NCBI GenBank assembly: GCA_020722085.1
Contig: DYLN01000014.1
Location: 1-44,955, forward strand
From: Melioribacter roseus
GTDB taxonomy: Bacteria; Bacteroidota; Ignavibacteria; Ignavibacteriales; Melioribacteraceae
DNA length: 44,955 bases
Direction: 5' to 3'
The notes beneath the pieces were generated by a model. It searched no databases. It was not told the DNA's origin and was given only the letters and a program-made list of their open reading frames with translations. Shown one piece after another: positions 24,839-34,345 of the stretch. The first letter of the stretch is position 1. Every line of letters starts with the position of its first letter. The position numbers and the translations under genes were made by a program.

Positions 24839-26194
24839 TTATAGACTGATAATATCACTATAAATTATAAATGCCATCAGTAAAAGAAGAATTACAAAAC
24901 CGGTATTTTGAATTGCAATTTTAACTCTAACGGGAAGTTCCTTTCTAAAAATTCCTTCTAAAAATATAATTACGAAATGCCCTCCGTCTAAAACCGGGAA
25001 AGGCAGGATATTTATTATGGCTAAGCTTAAACTCAGCATAGCCAGAAAGTAAAGAAAAGAAATTGCACCGGTATCTGCGGAGCGTGCAGCATACTGAGCA
25101 ATTTTAACCGGACCGCCGAAAGCCTGGTTAAATGCAATCTTTCCGGTAATCACGTTTTTCAGCATGCTTAGCGTTAGATAAGTGTATTGCCCTATGTTTT
25201 TTACAGCCTGAACCAATGAGCCTGCAGCCCCGTAAGTTTTGTATTCATAGTCGCCAGTGTAAGTGTTTGTTATTATTATACCGATTTTACCATCTGCACC
25301 AGGTCTAACAAATGTTTTTAACGTATCTTGACCGCGTAAATAGATTAAGGAAATATTTTCCCCTTTATGCGTAGAAATAACATCAACGACCTGCTGCTGG
25401 TCATTGACAGGGGTTCCGTTTATGAAAAGGAAAATATCACCCGATTTAATGCCTGCCGAATCCGCCGGTGAATTCTTTAAGACATCCTGAATTATAGGCT
25501 GCGTTGGATAAGGAAAAAGCAAGATCCCTTCGTGAGAGGATTCTGTAAGCAGCGATCTCGGTATATTTAATTCAACATTTTTTCCGTTCCTTTCAACAAT
25601 TACGGAAGCGTTTTTTGAAACGTTACTGACAAAAAGGTAGTTGAAAATGTCGTCCCAATTTTTGATTGGATTGTTATTTATCGAAAGAATTTTATCGTAA
25701 GATTGGAAGCCCGCTTTATCGGCAAAGCTATTATTAACGATTCTGCTTATTGTAGTTGATTTAAAAATTTGTTTCCCCTTGAAGAAATTTATACCCCAGA
25801 ATACGCCAAGGGTAAGAGTCAAATTCATCATTACACCGGCAGTAATTACAAACAATTTTTGAAAAGTTGGTTTCGATCTAAATTCATAAGGCTGAGGTTC
25901 TTTGTCGGCAAACTGTGTGTCGAAGCTTTCATCGACCATGCCGGCGATTTTTACATAGCCGCCTAAGGGGAGCAGACTTAATCTGTAATCTGTGTTTCCC
26001 TGAGTGTCAAAATCTTTAGGCAAATCGCCGAAAGTAAAGCCGGTTAATTTATTCCATCCGAATAATCTTTTACCGAAGCCGATTGCAAACACATCAACTC
26101 TCATCTTCGAGATTTTTGCGGCTGCAAAATGTCCGAATTCATGTACAAATACTAAAACACCAATTGTAATTATAAAATAGATAATATATTCCAT
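24839..26194 (-). CDS. rseP: RIP metalloprotease (site-2 protease)
   Basis: A 451-residue intramembrane zinc protease that cuts anti-sigma factors and signal-peptide remnants in the inner membrane. The active site H18-E19-x2-H22 lies in FVHEFGHFAAAK, and the second metal motif in FPVLDGGHFVIIFLEG near the C-terminus. Between them are PDZ-like stretches (NSFADKAGFQSYDKILSINN and NSPADSAGIKSGDIFLFING), so two tandem PDZ domains as in E. coli RseP. It starts 13 bp after dxr ends, an arrangement common in bacteria. Confidence 0.94.
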   Translation of the reverse strand: MEYIIYFIITIGVLVFVHEFGHFAAAKISKMRVDVFAIGFGKRLFGWNKLTGFTFGDLPKDFDTQGNTDYRLSLLPLGGYVKIAGMVDESFDTQFADKEPQPYEFRSKPTFQKLFVITAGVMMNLTLTLGVFWGINFFKGKQIFKSTTISRIVNNSFADKAGFQSYDKILSINNNPIKNWDDIFNYLFVSNVSKNASVIVERNGKNVELNIPRSLLTESSHEGILLFPYPTQPIIQDVLKNSPADSAGIKSGDIFLFINGTPVNDQQQVVDVISTHKGENISLIYLRGQDTLKTFVRPGADGKIGIIITNTYTGDYEYKTYGAAGSLVQAVKNIGQYTYLTLSMLKNVITGKIAFNQAFGGPVKIAQYAARSADTGAISFLYFLAMLSLSLAIINILPFPVLDGGHFVIIFLEGIFRKELPVRVKIAIQNTGFVILLLLMAFIIYSDIISL

Positions 26195-26207
26195 TAAGAA
26201 TTTCCTG

Positions 26208-27353
26208 TTAGTTGTATTTATTTAATAAATATTTTCTTGTTTTAATATCGCTTTCAAAAATTGTTTCAATGTCGGTCGATTTTTTACTCTCAATTTTCTC
26301 TAGTGCATCCTTAATCAATAATGGAATTTGTAAAAATTTAATTTTGCCCAAAAGGAAGTTATTTACCGCAATTTCATTAGCTGCATTCATGATGCAAGGT
26401 TTTGTTCCTCCCTCATCAATTGCATCATAGGCTAATTTTAGGCACTCAAATTTATTAAAATCCGGTTCGAAAAACGTCAGTTCCTTAATTTTTTTAAAAT
26501 CTGTATTAATTTGATTAAAAACAAACCTTTCCGGGTAACTAAAAGCATATAAAATTGGAAGTTTCATGTCCGGTTTACTTAGCTGGGCTTTTATTGAGCC
26601 GTCAATAAACTCAACCATTGAATGAATTATTGACTGGGGGTGAATAAGCACCTCAATATTTTTTCGGTGTAAATTAAAGAGCCAATGAGCCTCAATAACT
26701 TCGAGACCTTTGTTCATCATTGTTGCCGAATCAATCGTAATTTTGTTTCCCATTTTCCAGTTGGGATGTTTAAGTGCTTCTTCAACAGTGACCGAAATTA
26801 ATTCGTTTATTTTTTTATTTAGGAATGGTCCACCGGAAGCCGTAAGGATTAATTTCTTTACATAATTTTCTTTTTCTCCGCTCAGACACTGAAAAACTGC
26901 ACTGTGCTCGGAATCTACTGGTATTAATTGTGAATTATATTTTTTGCAAAGGTCGATTATCAGCTCACCGGCGGCAACTAATGTTTCTTTGTTTGCAAGT
27001 GCAATTCTTTTCCCTTTTTTAATTGCTTCAATTGTTGGAGCTAAACCGGCAAAACCGACAAGCGATGAAAGGAAAATATCATAGTCCGCCGATGCACTTA
27101 ATTCTAATAGTCCCGACTCGCCCTCGAGAATTTTACATTTATTTCCGATTCTTTTTCTCAGTTCTTTAGCTTTTGCCTCATCTTTAACGCAGACTGCTTC
27201 CGGCTTAAATTCATCAATTTGTTTTTCGATCAGGTCGATATTTTTGTTTACGGAAAGAGCAGCCACTTTGAACTTATCCTTAAACTCACGAATCACTTCA
27301 AGAGCATTTCTTCCGATAGAGCCTGACGAGCCGAGTATTAAAATTTTTTTCAT
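26208..27353 (-). CDS. dxr: 1-deoxy-D-xylulose-5-phosphate reductoisomerase
   Basis: A 381-residue enzyme converting DXP to MEP with NADPH, the second step of the non-mevalonate isoprenoid pathway. It has the N-terminal dinucleotide motif ILGSSGSIGRNALEVI, then KRIALANKETLVAAGELI, VDSEHSAVFQCL, LTASGGPFL, KMGNKITIDSATMMNKGLEVIEAHWLF, and HPQSIIHSMVEFIDGS. It is the upstream partner of rseP (13-bp gap). Confidence 0.96.
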   Translation of the reverse strand: MKKILILGSSGSIGRNALEVIREFKDKFKVAALSVNKNIDLIEKQIDEFKPEAVCVKDEAKAKELRKRIGNKCKILEGESGLLELSASADYDIFLSSLVGFAGLAPTIEAIKKGKRIALANKETLVAAGELIIDLCKKYNSQLIPVDSEHSAVFQCLSGEKENYVKKLILTASGGPFLNKKINELISVTVEEALKHPNWKMGNKITIDSATMMNKGLEVIEAHWLFNLHRKNIEVLIHPQSIIHSMVEFIDGSIKAQLSKPDMKLPILYAFSYPERFVFNQINTDFKKIKELTFFEPDFNKFECLKLAYDAIDEGGTKPCIMNAANEIAVNNFLLGKIKFLQIPLLIKDALEKIESKKSTDIETIFESDIKTRKYLLNKYN

Positions 27354-27399
27354 AAAATATTTTGTGAATTATTCCATACAAAAATTCGAACATAATTAA

Positions 27400-27891
27400 T
27401 TAACTAAAGTAGTAATGTGTAATTGCCAGAACAAAATTTATAATTACAAGAATGTTTAACGTCATAGCTGTCTTGTAAAGTGCAGAAAGATTCTTGTAAC
27501 CTTCTTCGGAAATCGGGTCTGACGTCTCAAGATCCGTTCCAATGTTAATTCTTAGTTTTTTAGCCTGAGGAATTATTTTGACAAAAATTATCAGCAAAAT
27601 AATAACCATAATTATTTGTTTAGCAGTAAGCCAGTGGTTAGCTGTCATTTGGAAAAACGAAAAACCGGGATTTACCAGAACCATAAATATACCGGTAACC
27701 AGAATTCCTACTGAACCGATCATGCCTATCATATTTAAAATTCCGATGTAAAGTATAATTAACTTTTTTTCGCCTTCTTTTCCTTTGTTTGCAGAAATTA
27801 AATTTTGGAAATAGCTGTCCATTATAAAATTTACCAGCCAGATGCCCGCAAAAATTATATGCAGTGTTTTTATTGTAGGATAAAATTCCAT
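27400..27891 (-). CDS. Four-TM membrane protein, DUF2269/CopD-like
   Basis: A 163-residue protein with four predicted membrane helices. The first carries a histidine in KTLHIIFAGIWLVNFI; later ones are IGSVGILVTGIFMVLV, AKQIIMVIILLIIFVKI and MTLNILVIINFVLAI. The H-x-x-x-A-G-I-W start and four-helix plan resemble DUF2269 and the CopD/HemJ group, some of which bind heme. That similarity is weak, so no function is claimed. It is 46 bp upstream of dxr. Confidence 0.6.
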   Translation of the reverse strand: MEFYPTIKTLHIIFAGIWLVNFIMDSYFQNLISANKGKEGEKKLIILYIGILNMIGMIGSVGILVTGIFMVLVNPGFSFFQMTANHWLTAKQIIMVIILLIIFVKIIPQAKKLRINIGTDLETSDPISEEGYKNLSALYKTAMTLNILVIINFVLAITHYYFS

Positions 27892-28012
27892 AAGTAAGAC
27901 CTTTCTTTTAATTTTGACTTAAAAATAAAGAAAACAAGGATAACATTTATTCATGGCTATTAAATTTTCAGTTATCTATATTTTAGTGAAAAGTTTGTTA
28001 GTACGTTAATAA

Positions 28013-28053
28013 ATGAGCCTGGTTTAATAACTACATCGTTAGATTCGGCTCAT
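28013..28053 (+). promoter_or_regulatory. Inverted repeat upstream of cytochrome-porin gene
   Basis: ATGAGCC (28013-28019) and GGCTCAT (28047-28053) form a 7-bp inverted repeat 57 bp before the start of the CxxCH-barrel gene. It may be an operator or an mRNA 5' hairpin. No T-run follows. The divergent spacer 27892-28109 has no gene. Confidence 0.3.
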
Positions 28054-28109
28054 AAATATAAAAAGAAGCTGTGAGTTAAGTAAACTTCAATAAAAAATAG
28101 GGGAACGTT

Positions 28110-29225
28110 ATGAAATACACTAATCTGATTTATCTTCTTATAACTCTTTTGGGAGTTAATGAAATTTATTCTCTGCCGAGATATGCATTAAGACAAAAAG
28201 ACAATAGATGTATAAGCTGCCATTATAATCCCACAGGCGGATTAATAAGAAATGAAGACGGCTTTTTCTTTGGCAAAAATGTTGTCAGTATGATGTCGCC
28301 GCGCAAACAGGATTTTACTCTTAATCCGAAGATCACAGAAAATATACAAATCGGATTAGATTACAGGACACAATTGCTTTATGCTCAAGCTTTAAACAGA
28401 GCCGATTTCCAGGATATGAGCGGAAGTTTGTATTTGAATGTAGGGCTATCGGACAAAATAAATGTAACATCGCGCTACGATTTTGTCCAGCAGATATGGG
28501 AGGCATTTGTAACGGGGTCAATTCTTCCTAATAACAGTTACATAAAAGCCGGAACATTTGTGCCGGATTACGGTATCCGCATTGATGACCACACTGCATA
28601 CACACGCGGAGGCGACTTTGCTTTAATAACACCCGGCAGAGCTCCCAATGGATTAATTTTTTCACCATACTTTACTGAAATCGGCATCGAAGCGGGTGCA
28701 AATTTTTCGGATGCTGTAACTTTAACTGCAAGTGTGGGAAGGAATAAACTAAATGCAATGTTCTTAAACGATCCGATGGTTGCTGCCAAACTTCAAATTA
28801 CGCCGGCAATTGAGAGCAAACTTGGAATTATGTTTGGCGGTTCTGCAGCTTCTTTTACTACGCGTCTTGGAGGAACTAAATTGCGAACAACAATGTTCGG
28901 TGGATTTGGCGGAATCGGGTACGATAGATTTTCACTGCTCGGCGAGTTTGATGTTGCGAATGATTATCAAGGCACCGATATAACAACTAATGCTTTGATG
29001 ATAGAAGCAGCCTACAAAATAATGGTAGGTCTTGAAGCTGTTGTTCGTTACGATCGATTTGACCCGAACACAAATTTTCCCGATAACGAGTTTTCACACG
29101 TAATTTTAGGCTTCGATTTTTATCCTTACAGTTTTATTGAAGTAATTCCGCAGTACAGAATTTATACTGAAAATCCGGCTGCGGATAATAATTCGCTTGT
29201 TTTGCAGTTGCATTTGTGGTATTGA
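28110..29225 (+). CDS. Monoheme CxxCH cytochrome fused to outer-membrane beta-barrel (Cyc2-like architecture)
   Basis: A 371-residue protein with a signal peptide (LIYLLITLLGVNEIYS), then a short segment with one c-type heme motif, C34-I-S-C37-H38, in LPRYALRQKDNRCISCHYNP. From about residue 70 to the end it is amphipathic beta-strand sequence with barrel-like repeats (SGSLYLNVGLSDKINVTSRYDF, LMIEAAYKIMVGLEAVVRYD) and a C-terminal aromatic (LQLHLWY). Cyc2 of iron oxidisers has the same order: signal, P-x-F/Y-A-R-like segment, single CxxCH, barrel. Extracellular electron transfer is therefore possible. A structural porin with an incidental heme, or a selenite/sulfur-related barrel, is the alternative. 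The gene stands alone, with minus-strand genes on both sides. Confidence 0.65.
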   Translation: MKYTNLIYLLITLLGVNEIYSLPRYALRQKDNRCISCHYNPTGGLIRNEDGFFFGKNVVSMMSPRKQDFTLNPKITENIQIGLDYRTQLLYAQALNRADFQDMSGSLYLNVGLSDKINVTSRYDFVQQIWEAFVTGSILPNNSYIKAGTFVPDYGIRIDDHTAYTRGGDFALITPGRAPNGLIFSPYFTEIGIEAGANFSDAVTLTASVGRNKLNAMFLNDPMVAAKLQITPAIESKLGIMFGGSAASFTTRLGGTKLRTTMFGGFGGIGYDRFSLLGEFDVANDYQGTDITTNALMIEAAYKIMVGLEAVVRYDRFDPNTNFPDNEFSHVILGFDFYPYSFIEVIPQYRIYTENPAADNNSLVLQLHLWY

Positions 29226-29334
29226 AAATCTATGAGCTGATCAACTAGAATCGACTATTCACTAATCCTAACCGCTACTGTGTAGAGGGTGTATTCTGAT
29301 TGGTCAGCTTAAAAAATGCCGAGCCACTACTTGA

Positions 29335-29649
29335 TTAGTAGTATGTGCATTCGTTCAATGCATTACAATTTAAACTCCGATTTATCATATCACTTCCTTT
29401 ATTCAGTTTATCAGACTTAACGGTTTTCAAATTTTCTGCTGCTGTATAGCCGGCTTCGTTAACAAACTCACTTCCGTTTTTTGCTGCAATTATCATTCTG
29501 CCGTCGTTTGAACCGTCAGCACTATTAGATTTTTGCAAATAGTTGAATGAATAGCTTACTTGAATCAGAGGGTAAAATTGAGAGACATTATTGTTGAAAA
29601 TTGCAGCTTTAATTCCATCAAAATTGTATCCGTTGCTTATTAGGTTTAT
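29335..29649 (-). other. Open frame continuing past the stop of the next gene
   Basis: The 67-residue track ORF at 29335-29538 is part of a longer open stretch of 104 codons. It begins directly after the TGA (29650-29652) of the upstream minus-strand gene, in the same frame. It reads NLISNGYNFDGIKAAIFNNN, SQFYPLIQVSYSFNYLQKS, then a polar region to ECTYY. The first 40 residues look like outer-membrane strands. It has no start codon near its beginning, so it is more likely a gene remnant than a separate gene; stop-codon readthrough is possible but unsupported. 29226-29334 shows nothing. Confidence 0.4.
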
Positions 29650-30594
29650 TCAAAACGTAAGAGTTATTCCCACTTTAAAAATTTCGTAAGTGAAAGGGGT
29701 TTCGGTGTTAAACGGCCAATTCATTTTATCTTTTTTCAATAAATGCCAGCCGTATGAATAAGCATTTTTCAGAACGAAATTTACTACCGGGGCAGCCGCC
29801 GGCGTTGAATCGAGTATTTCATTAATAAAATAATCGAGAGAAGAACTGCCAATGCTTTCAAGAATAAAACTGCCGGATTGTTTCCAGAATAAATGACGCG
29901 GAAAAATTACTGCTGATTCGTAAGCAGCATTAAACGAAACGAAGGATGAAATATCCAATCTAACTCCTGCTTCGGCTAAAGTTCCGAAGCGGGTTTGTTT
30001 GTTATATCTGTCGAGTATTTGCGAGTCGTTTAAAACTTCGGGCGGAAAATAGCTGCTTTCAGGAGGTATTAAACGATCCGGATAATTACTTCTGTCAATG
30101 TCGAATTGCGACCATACAAAACCGGTTTCATGATAAGGCAAAATAGAAACTCTGCCGAGGTCATAACCATAGCCGTTACGCTTTGCAAATCCTATTCTGA
30201 ATAAATTGGTTTTTACTTCCTTCGTATCGTTGTTTGTTGAATAGATATCTGACGAAATCCGTGATCCAAAAATAAAACGTTCATTAATTTCAAGAATGTT
30301 TTCACCGTGAATTTTGTCGGTAGAATTAAATCCGAGTTTTATTTCGGCGATGCCGGTTTTAGCAAAAGATGAATAAAATTCTTTTTGTTCGGGTTCTCCA
30401 AAGCCGTAATTCAACTCGATAAACGGATTTTCATCTTCCCAGTTCCAACTCCATTTCCATTTGAACCACTCGTGATTATTACATTTGTCTTCTGTTGTGT
30501 CTTGCTGATGTGTCTGAGCGTTAAGGTAATTCCCGCCGACAAGTAAGAGAATAAAAAGCACTATTGTGATTTTTTTTAACATAGTTATGTCCAT
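29650..30594 (-). CDS. Exported, probably outer-membrane protein of unknown function
   Basis: A 314-residue protein. The signal peptide (KKITIVLFILLLVGGNYLNAQ) starts best at the second Met (30582). A Trp-rich patch (HEWFKWKWSWNWED) follows, then strands such as KTGIAEIKLGFNSTD and FGTLAEAGVRLDISSFVSFN. It ends FKVGITLTF, a terminal-Phe barrel signal. I do not recognise the family. On the same strand the receiver gene ends 69 bp upstream. Confidence 0.6.
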   Translation of the reverse strand: MDITMLKKITIVLFILLLVGGNYLNAQTHQQDTTEDKCNNHEWFKWKWSWNWEDENPFIELNYGFGEPEQKEFYSSFAKTGIAEIKLGFNSTDKIHGENILEINERFIFGSRISSDIYSTNNDTKEVKTNLFRIGFAKRNGYGYDLGRVSILPYHETGFVWSQFDIDRSNYPDRLIPPESSYFPPEVLNDSQILDRYNKQTRFGTLAEAGVRLDISSFVSFNAAYESAVIFPRHLFWKQSGSFILESIGSSSLDYFINEILDSTPAAAPVVNFVLKNAYSYGWHLLKKDKMNWPFNTETPFTYEIFKVGITLTF

Positions 30595-30663
30595 TAAGTG
30601 TTTAAAGTTGTTTGCTCTTTAGACGAAGCGGTTTTGAAAATAGTTACAGGGAAGAAGTTGAAC

Positions 30664-31074
30664 TTAATTTATTTTTATACCGCTTTTTCTTTCAAGAGTA
30701 GAAATTAGTGCTTCCATCAATACTTCGTTAGGTGCAGGTTTGGTAAGAAAAACATCGACTCCGGCTTTGTAGGCATTGTCCTTGTCCTGCTGAAATGCAT
30801 GTGCAGATAAACCAACTACGGGTATGTTTTTAAATAGCGGGTCATTTCTTATTTCTTTTGTTAATTGCAGTCCGTCCTTTTTGCCACGAAGGGAGATATC
30901 CATCAAAATAATATCGAATTTTTCCTTATCCATTTTTTGGTAAAAACTTTCCTCGGAATCGCAAACTTCCAGGTCGAATTTTCTTTTTAAGAAGATTTCG
31001 AGGAATCTCTGATTTTCATAATCGTCTTCAACAATTAATAATTTAGGTTTCTTTTTTTCTTCTACGGCTGTCAT
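30664..31074 (-). CDS. Stand-alone response-regulator receiver domain
   Basis: A 136-residue CheY-like protein with no output domain. Acid pocket E16-D17-D18 (LIVEDDYENQ), phosphoacceptor D59 (IILMDISLRG), switch residue S90 (VVGLSAHAF) and K112 (VFLTKPAPNEVL) are all present, so it should be phosphorylatable. No histidine kinase is in the window. It lies 67 bp downstream of carB on the same strand; a link to pyrimidine synthesis is not implied. Confidence 0.88.
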   Translation of the reverse strand: MTAVEEKKKPKLLIVEDDYENQRFLEIFLKRKFDLEVCDSEESFYQKMDKEKFDIILMDISLRGKKDGLQLTKEIRNDPLFKNIPVVGLSAHAFQQDKDNAYKAGVDVFLTKPAPNEVLMEALISTLERKSGIKIN

Positions 31075-31141
31075 CTTTCCAGTTATAAAATTCTTGTACG
31101 AAAAATAAGAATTGGTTATTTAAATAGGAAATTTTGTTTTA

Positions 31142-34100
31142 TTAAAATCTGTGGTCATATTCGTTCCAGCTTTTGATTTTAAGTTCTTCCAATTTTTTAT
31201 TTGTAAGCGCCTCTGCCAGTCTCATAGCAAGCTGCCTGTTTGTTATCAGCGGTACTTTGTAGTCTACTGCTGTTCTTCTAATAAGGTAATCGTTTGTGAG
31301 TTCCTTTTCCTGTAAATTTTTAGGTATATTAATTACAAGGTCAATTTTGCCCTGTTTAATGTAATCTGTTGCTGAAGGACTTCCGCTCTCAAGCGGCCAG
31401 AATAAAGGTTCGACTGGAATGTTATTCGATTTCATAAATTTGGCAGTGCCGTGTGTTGCATAAAATTTAATTCCGAGTCTTAAAAAAAGTCTGCACGTTT
31501 CAAGCAGTTCGGCTTTGGATTCGATACTTCCGGATGAGATTAAAATTGACTTTAAAGGAAATCTATAGCCGACAGAAATTAATGCTTTTAAGAATGCCTC
31601 GTCAAAATCATCTCCTAAACATGCAACTTCGCCGGTTGACGCCATTTCTACTCCGGTTGTAGGGTCGGCTCCTTCCAATCTTGTAAACGAAAATTCCGGT
31701 GCTTTTACACCCACATAGTCGTAATCAAAATTAATTCCGTTGCTTATTTGAACTTTCTTTCCCATTATAACGTTTGTAGCAATTTCAATAAAATTTCGTT
31801 TTAAGGTTTTTGATACAAACGGAAAGCTTCTTGAAGCACGCAGGTTGCATTCAATAACTTTCACTTTATTGTCTTTTGCTATGTATTGGATGTTAAATGG
31901 TCCGTTGATGTTTAATGATTTTGCGATATTCGAAGAAATTGCTCTTATCTGCCGCATTGTTTCAAGATAAGTTCTTTGCGGCGGAAGAACAAGAGTGGCA
32001 TCTCCTGAGTGAACGCCGGCGTTTTCAATATGTTCCGAGATGGCAGAGCAAACGATATTGCCGTTTTGTGCAACTGCATCGAATTCCAGTTCTTTAGCGT
32101 TGACTAAAAATTTACTGATAACGACAGGGTGTTCGGGCGAAACGTCGACTGCCTTGTGCAGGAATTTACTCAACTCCTCATCGTTGCCTGCAATAGCCAT
32201 TGCAGCACCGCTTAATACATACGAAGGACGAACGAGTACGGGATAACCAACTTTATTGGCAAACTCAACAGCTTCGGCAATAGTACTCATCTGACTCCAT
32301 TCAGGCTGTTCTACGCCTAGCTCATCCAGCAGTGCTGAAAATTTACTTCTGTTTTCTGCGTTATCAATTGATTGAGGAGCGGTGCCTAAGATTTTGACTC
32401 CAACATTATTAAGCTTCATGGCAATGTTGTTTGGAGTTTGTCCTCCCATCGATACTATAACACCGATCGGTTTTATTGCCCGGTAGATTTCATAAATAGT
32501 TTCTATAGTTAACTCTTCGAAGAAAAGAGCGTCGGATTCATCATAGTCTGTGCTGACTGTTTCCGGGTTGCAGTTGATCATAACTGTTTTGTAACCAAGT
32601 TCACGCAAGGTCTTGCCGGTAACAACACAACACCAGTCAAATTCAACAGAGCTGCCAATTCTATAAGGGCCCGAACCGAGAACGACAGCCGATTTTTTCA
32701 AGTCAAGTTCGGAGTCGTTTTGCGAAGCGTTGTAAGTAAGATACAGATAATTTGTTTTTGCGGGGTATTCGGCAGCAAGTGTATCAATATGTTCTATAAA
32801 TGGTTTTATTTTGTATCTGTTTCTGAGAAGGAAAATGTCGTGTGCATCCACATTTATAATGTTTGCAATTTGCCTGTCTGAAAATCCTGCTTGTTTTGCT
32901 TTGAGAAGAAGTTCCTTCGGGAATTTTTTTATTGATGTGTTTGAAATTTCTTTTTCGATATTGATAATATTTTGGATTTTATACAAAAACCATTTGTTAA
33001 TATTTGTTAGACTGTGGATTTGTTCAACAGAGTATCCGGATTTGAATGCATGTACAACTGCGAAGATTCTTTCTTCGGTCGGTTCTTTTAAAGCCGTTTC
33101 AAGATTATCAAATTCGATTTTCGTTCTGCTGGCAGTAATCCCGTCCATGCTGATATCGAGCATTCTCATTGCTTTTTGAAATGCTTCTTCAAACTTTCTG
33201 CCGATTGCCATTACTTCGCCCACCGACTTCATGGACGAGCCAATTTTTCTTTTTACAAGACGGAATTTTTTTAGGTCCCATCGTGGAACTTTTATAACAA
33301 TATAATCCAGCGCAGGCTCAAAAAAAGCCGTTGTTGTTTTTGTTATTGAATTCTGAATTTCGTGCAGTCCGTATCCAAGAGCCAACTTGGCAGCAACAAA
33401 AGCAAGCGGATAGCCTGTGGCTTTGGAAGCAAGAGCAGAACTGCGGGAGAGTCTTGCGTTTACTTCAATCACCCGGTAATCTTCAGAATTAGGATCGAGG
33501 GCATATTGAATATTGCACTCACCAACAATTCCAAGATGACGAATTGTTTTGATTGCAAGCTGCCGCAGTTTATGATATTCGTTATTTGTTAATGTTTGAC
33601 TTGGTGCAACAACAATACTTTCACCCGTATGAATTCCCATCGGGTCCACGTTTTCCATATTGCATACGGTAATGCAGTTATCGTATTTGTCTCTTACAAC
33701 TTCGTACTCAATTTCTTTCCAGCCTTCAAGGTATTCTTCAACTAAAATTTGTGACGAATATGAAAGAGCTTTTGAAGCAAGTTTTTTTAATTCGCGGGAA
33801 TTCCGGCATATCCCTGATCCTAATCCTCCGAGTGCAAAAGCTATTCTTACAATAACAGGATAGCCGATTTTAGCCGCATATTCAACGGCATCTTCTACCT
33901 TGTTGACCGCTTTGCTTTTTGGAAATTTTACATCGATCTCACTCAATTTTTCACAGAACTTTTGTCTGTCTTCTGTGTTTTCAATTGCGTCTATCTGTGT
34001 TCCGAGAACCTGAATGTTGTATTTCTCAAGAATTCCTTCCCGTTGAAGTGCAAGTCCGCAGTTTAGTGCGGTTTGACCGCCGAATCCCAACAAAATTCCG

Positions 34101-34345
34101 TCTGGCTTTTCTTTTTGAATTATTTTTTCGACGAAATGCGTTGTGATTGGCAGAAGATAAACTTTATCGGCTAAGTAGTCAGAAGTTTGGATTGTAGCGA
34201 TGTTGGGATTAATTAATATTGTGTAGATACCTTCTTCTTTTAATGCCTTTATTGCCTGCGAGCCGGAGTAATCGAATTCGCCGGCTTCACCAATTTTTAG
34301 TGCAGAGCTTCCAATAATTAAAGCTTTTTTAATTTTTTTATTCAC
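31142..34345 (-). CDS. carB: Carbamoyl-phosphate synthase large subunit
   Basis: A 1067-residue subunit that makes carbamoyl phosphate from bicarbonate, ammonia and two ATP for pyrimidine and arginine synthesis. Both ATP-grasp halves are visible. The first has KIGYPVIVRIAFALGGLGSGI and ENVDPMGIHTGESIVVAPSQT; the second has KVGYPVLVRPSYVLSGAAMAI and ENAGVHSGDATLVLPPQ. The C-terminal MGS-like allosteric domain follows (LGIKFYATHGTAKFM). N-terminal IGSSALKIGEAGEFDYSGSQA is standard. The length matches the usual 1060-1075. Its ATG overlaps the carA stop by four bases (ATGA). Confidence 0.97.
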   Translation of the reverse strand: MNKKIKKALIIGSSALKIGEAGEFDYSGSQAIKALKEEGIYTILINPNIATIQTSDYLADKVYLLPITTHFVEKIIQKEKPDGILLGFGGQTALNCGLALQREGILEKYNIQVLGTQIDAIENTEDRQKFCEKLSEIDVKFPKSKAVNKVEDAVEYAAKIGYPVIVRIAFALGGLGSGICRNSRELKKLASKALSYSSQILVEEYLEGWKEIEYEVVRDKYDNCITVCNMENVDPMGIHTGESIVVAPSQTLTNNEYHKLRQLAIKTIRHLGIVGECNIQYALDPNSEDYRVIEVNARLSRSSALASKATGYPLAFVAAKLALGYGLHEIQNSITKTTTAFFEPALDYIVIKVPRWDLKKFRLVKRKIGSSMKSVGEVMAIGRKFEEAFQKAMRMLDISMDGITASRTKIEFDNLETALKEPTEERIFAVVHAFKSGYSVEQIHSLTNINKWFLYKIQNIINIEKEISNTSIKKFPKELLLKAKQAGFSDRQIANIINVDAHDIFLLRNRYKIKPFIEHIDTLAAEYPAKTNYLYLTYNASQNDSELDLKKSAVVLGSGPYRIGSSVEFDWCCVVTGKTLRELGYKTVMINCNPETVSTDYDESDALFFEELTIETIYEIYRAIKPIGVIVSMGGQTPNNIAMKLNNVGVKILGTAPQSIDNAENRSKFSALLDELGVEQPEWSQMSTIAEAVEFANKVGYPVLVRPSYVLSGAAMAIAGNDEELSKFLHKAVDVSPEHPVVISKFLVNAKELEFDAVAQNGNIVCSAISEHIENAGVHSGDATLVLPPQRTYLETMRQIRAISSNIAKSLNINGPFNIQYIAKDNKVKVIECNLRASRSFPFVSKTLKRNFIEIATNVIMGKKVQISNGINFDYDYVGVKAPEFSFTRLEGADPTTGVEMASTGEVACLGDDFDEAFLKALISVGYRFPLKSILISSGSIESKAELLETCRLFLRLGIKFYATHGTAKFMKSNNIPVEPLFWPLESGSPSATDYIKQGKIDLVINIPKNLQEKELTNDYLIRRTAVDYKVPLITNRQLAMRLAEALTNKKLEELKIKSWNEYDHRF

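Noticed and set aside
32811-33179. 122-codon plus-strand ORF opposite carB
   Set aside because: It is antisense to conserved carB codons and its translation has no protein-like features; a shadow frame.
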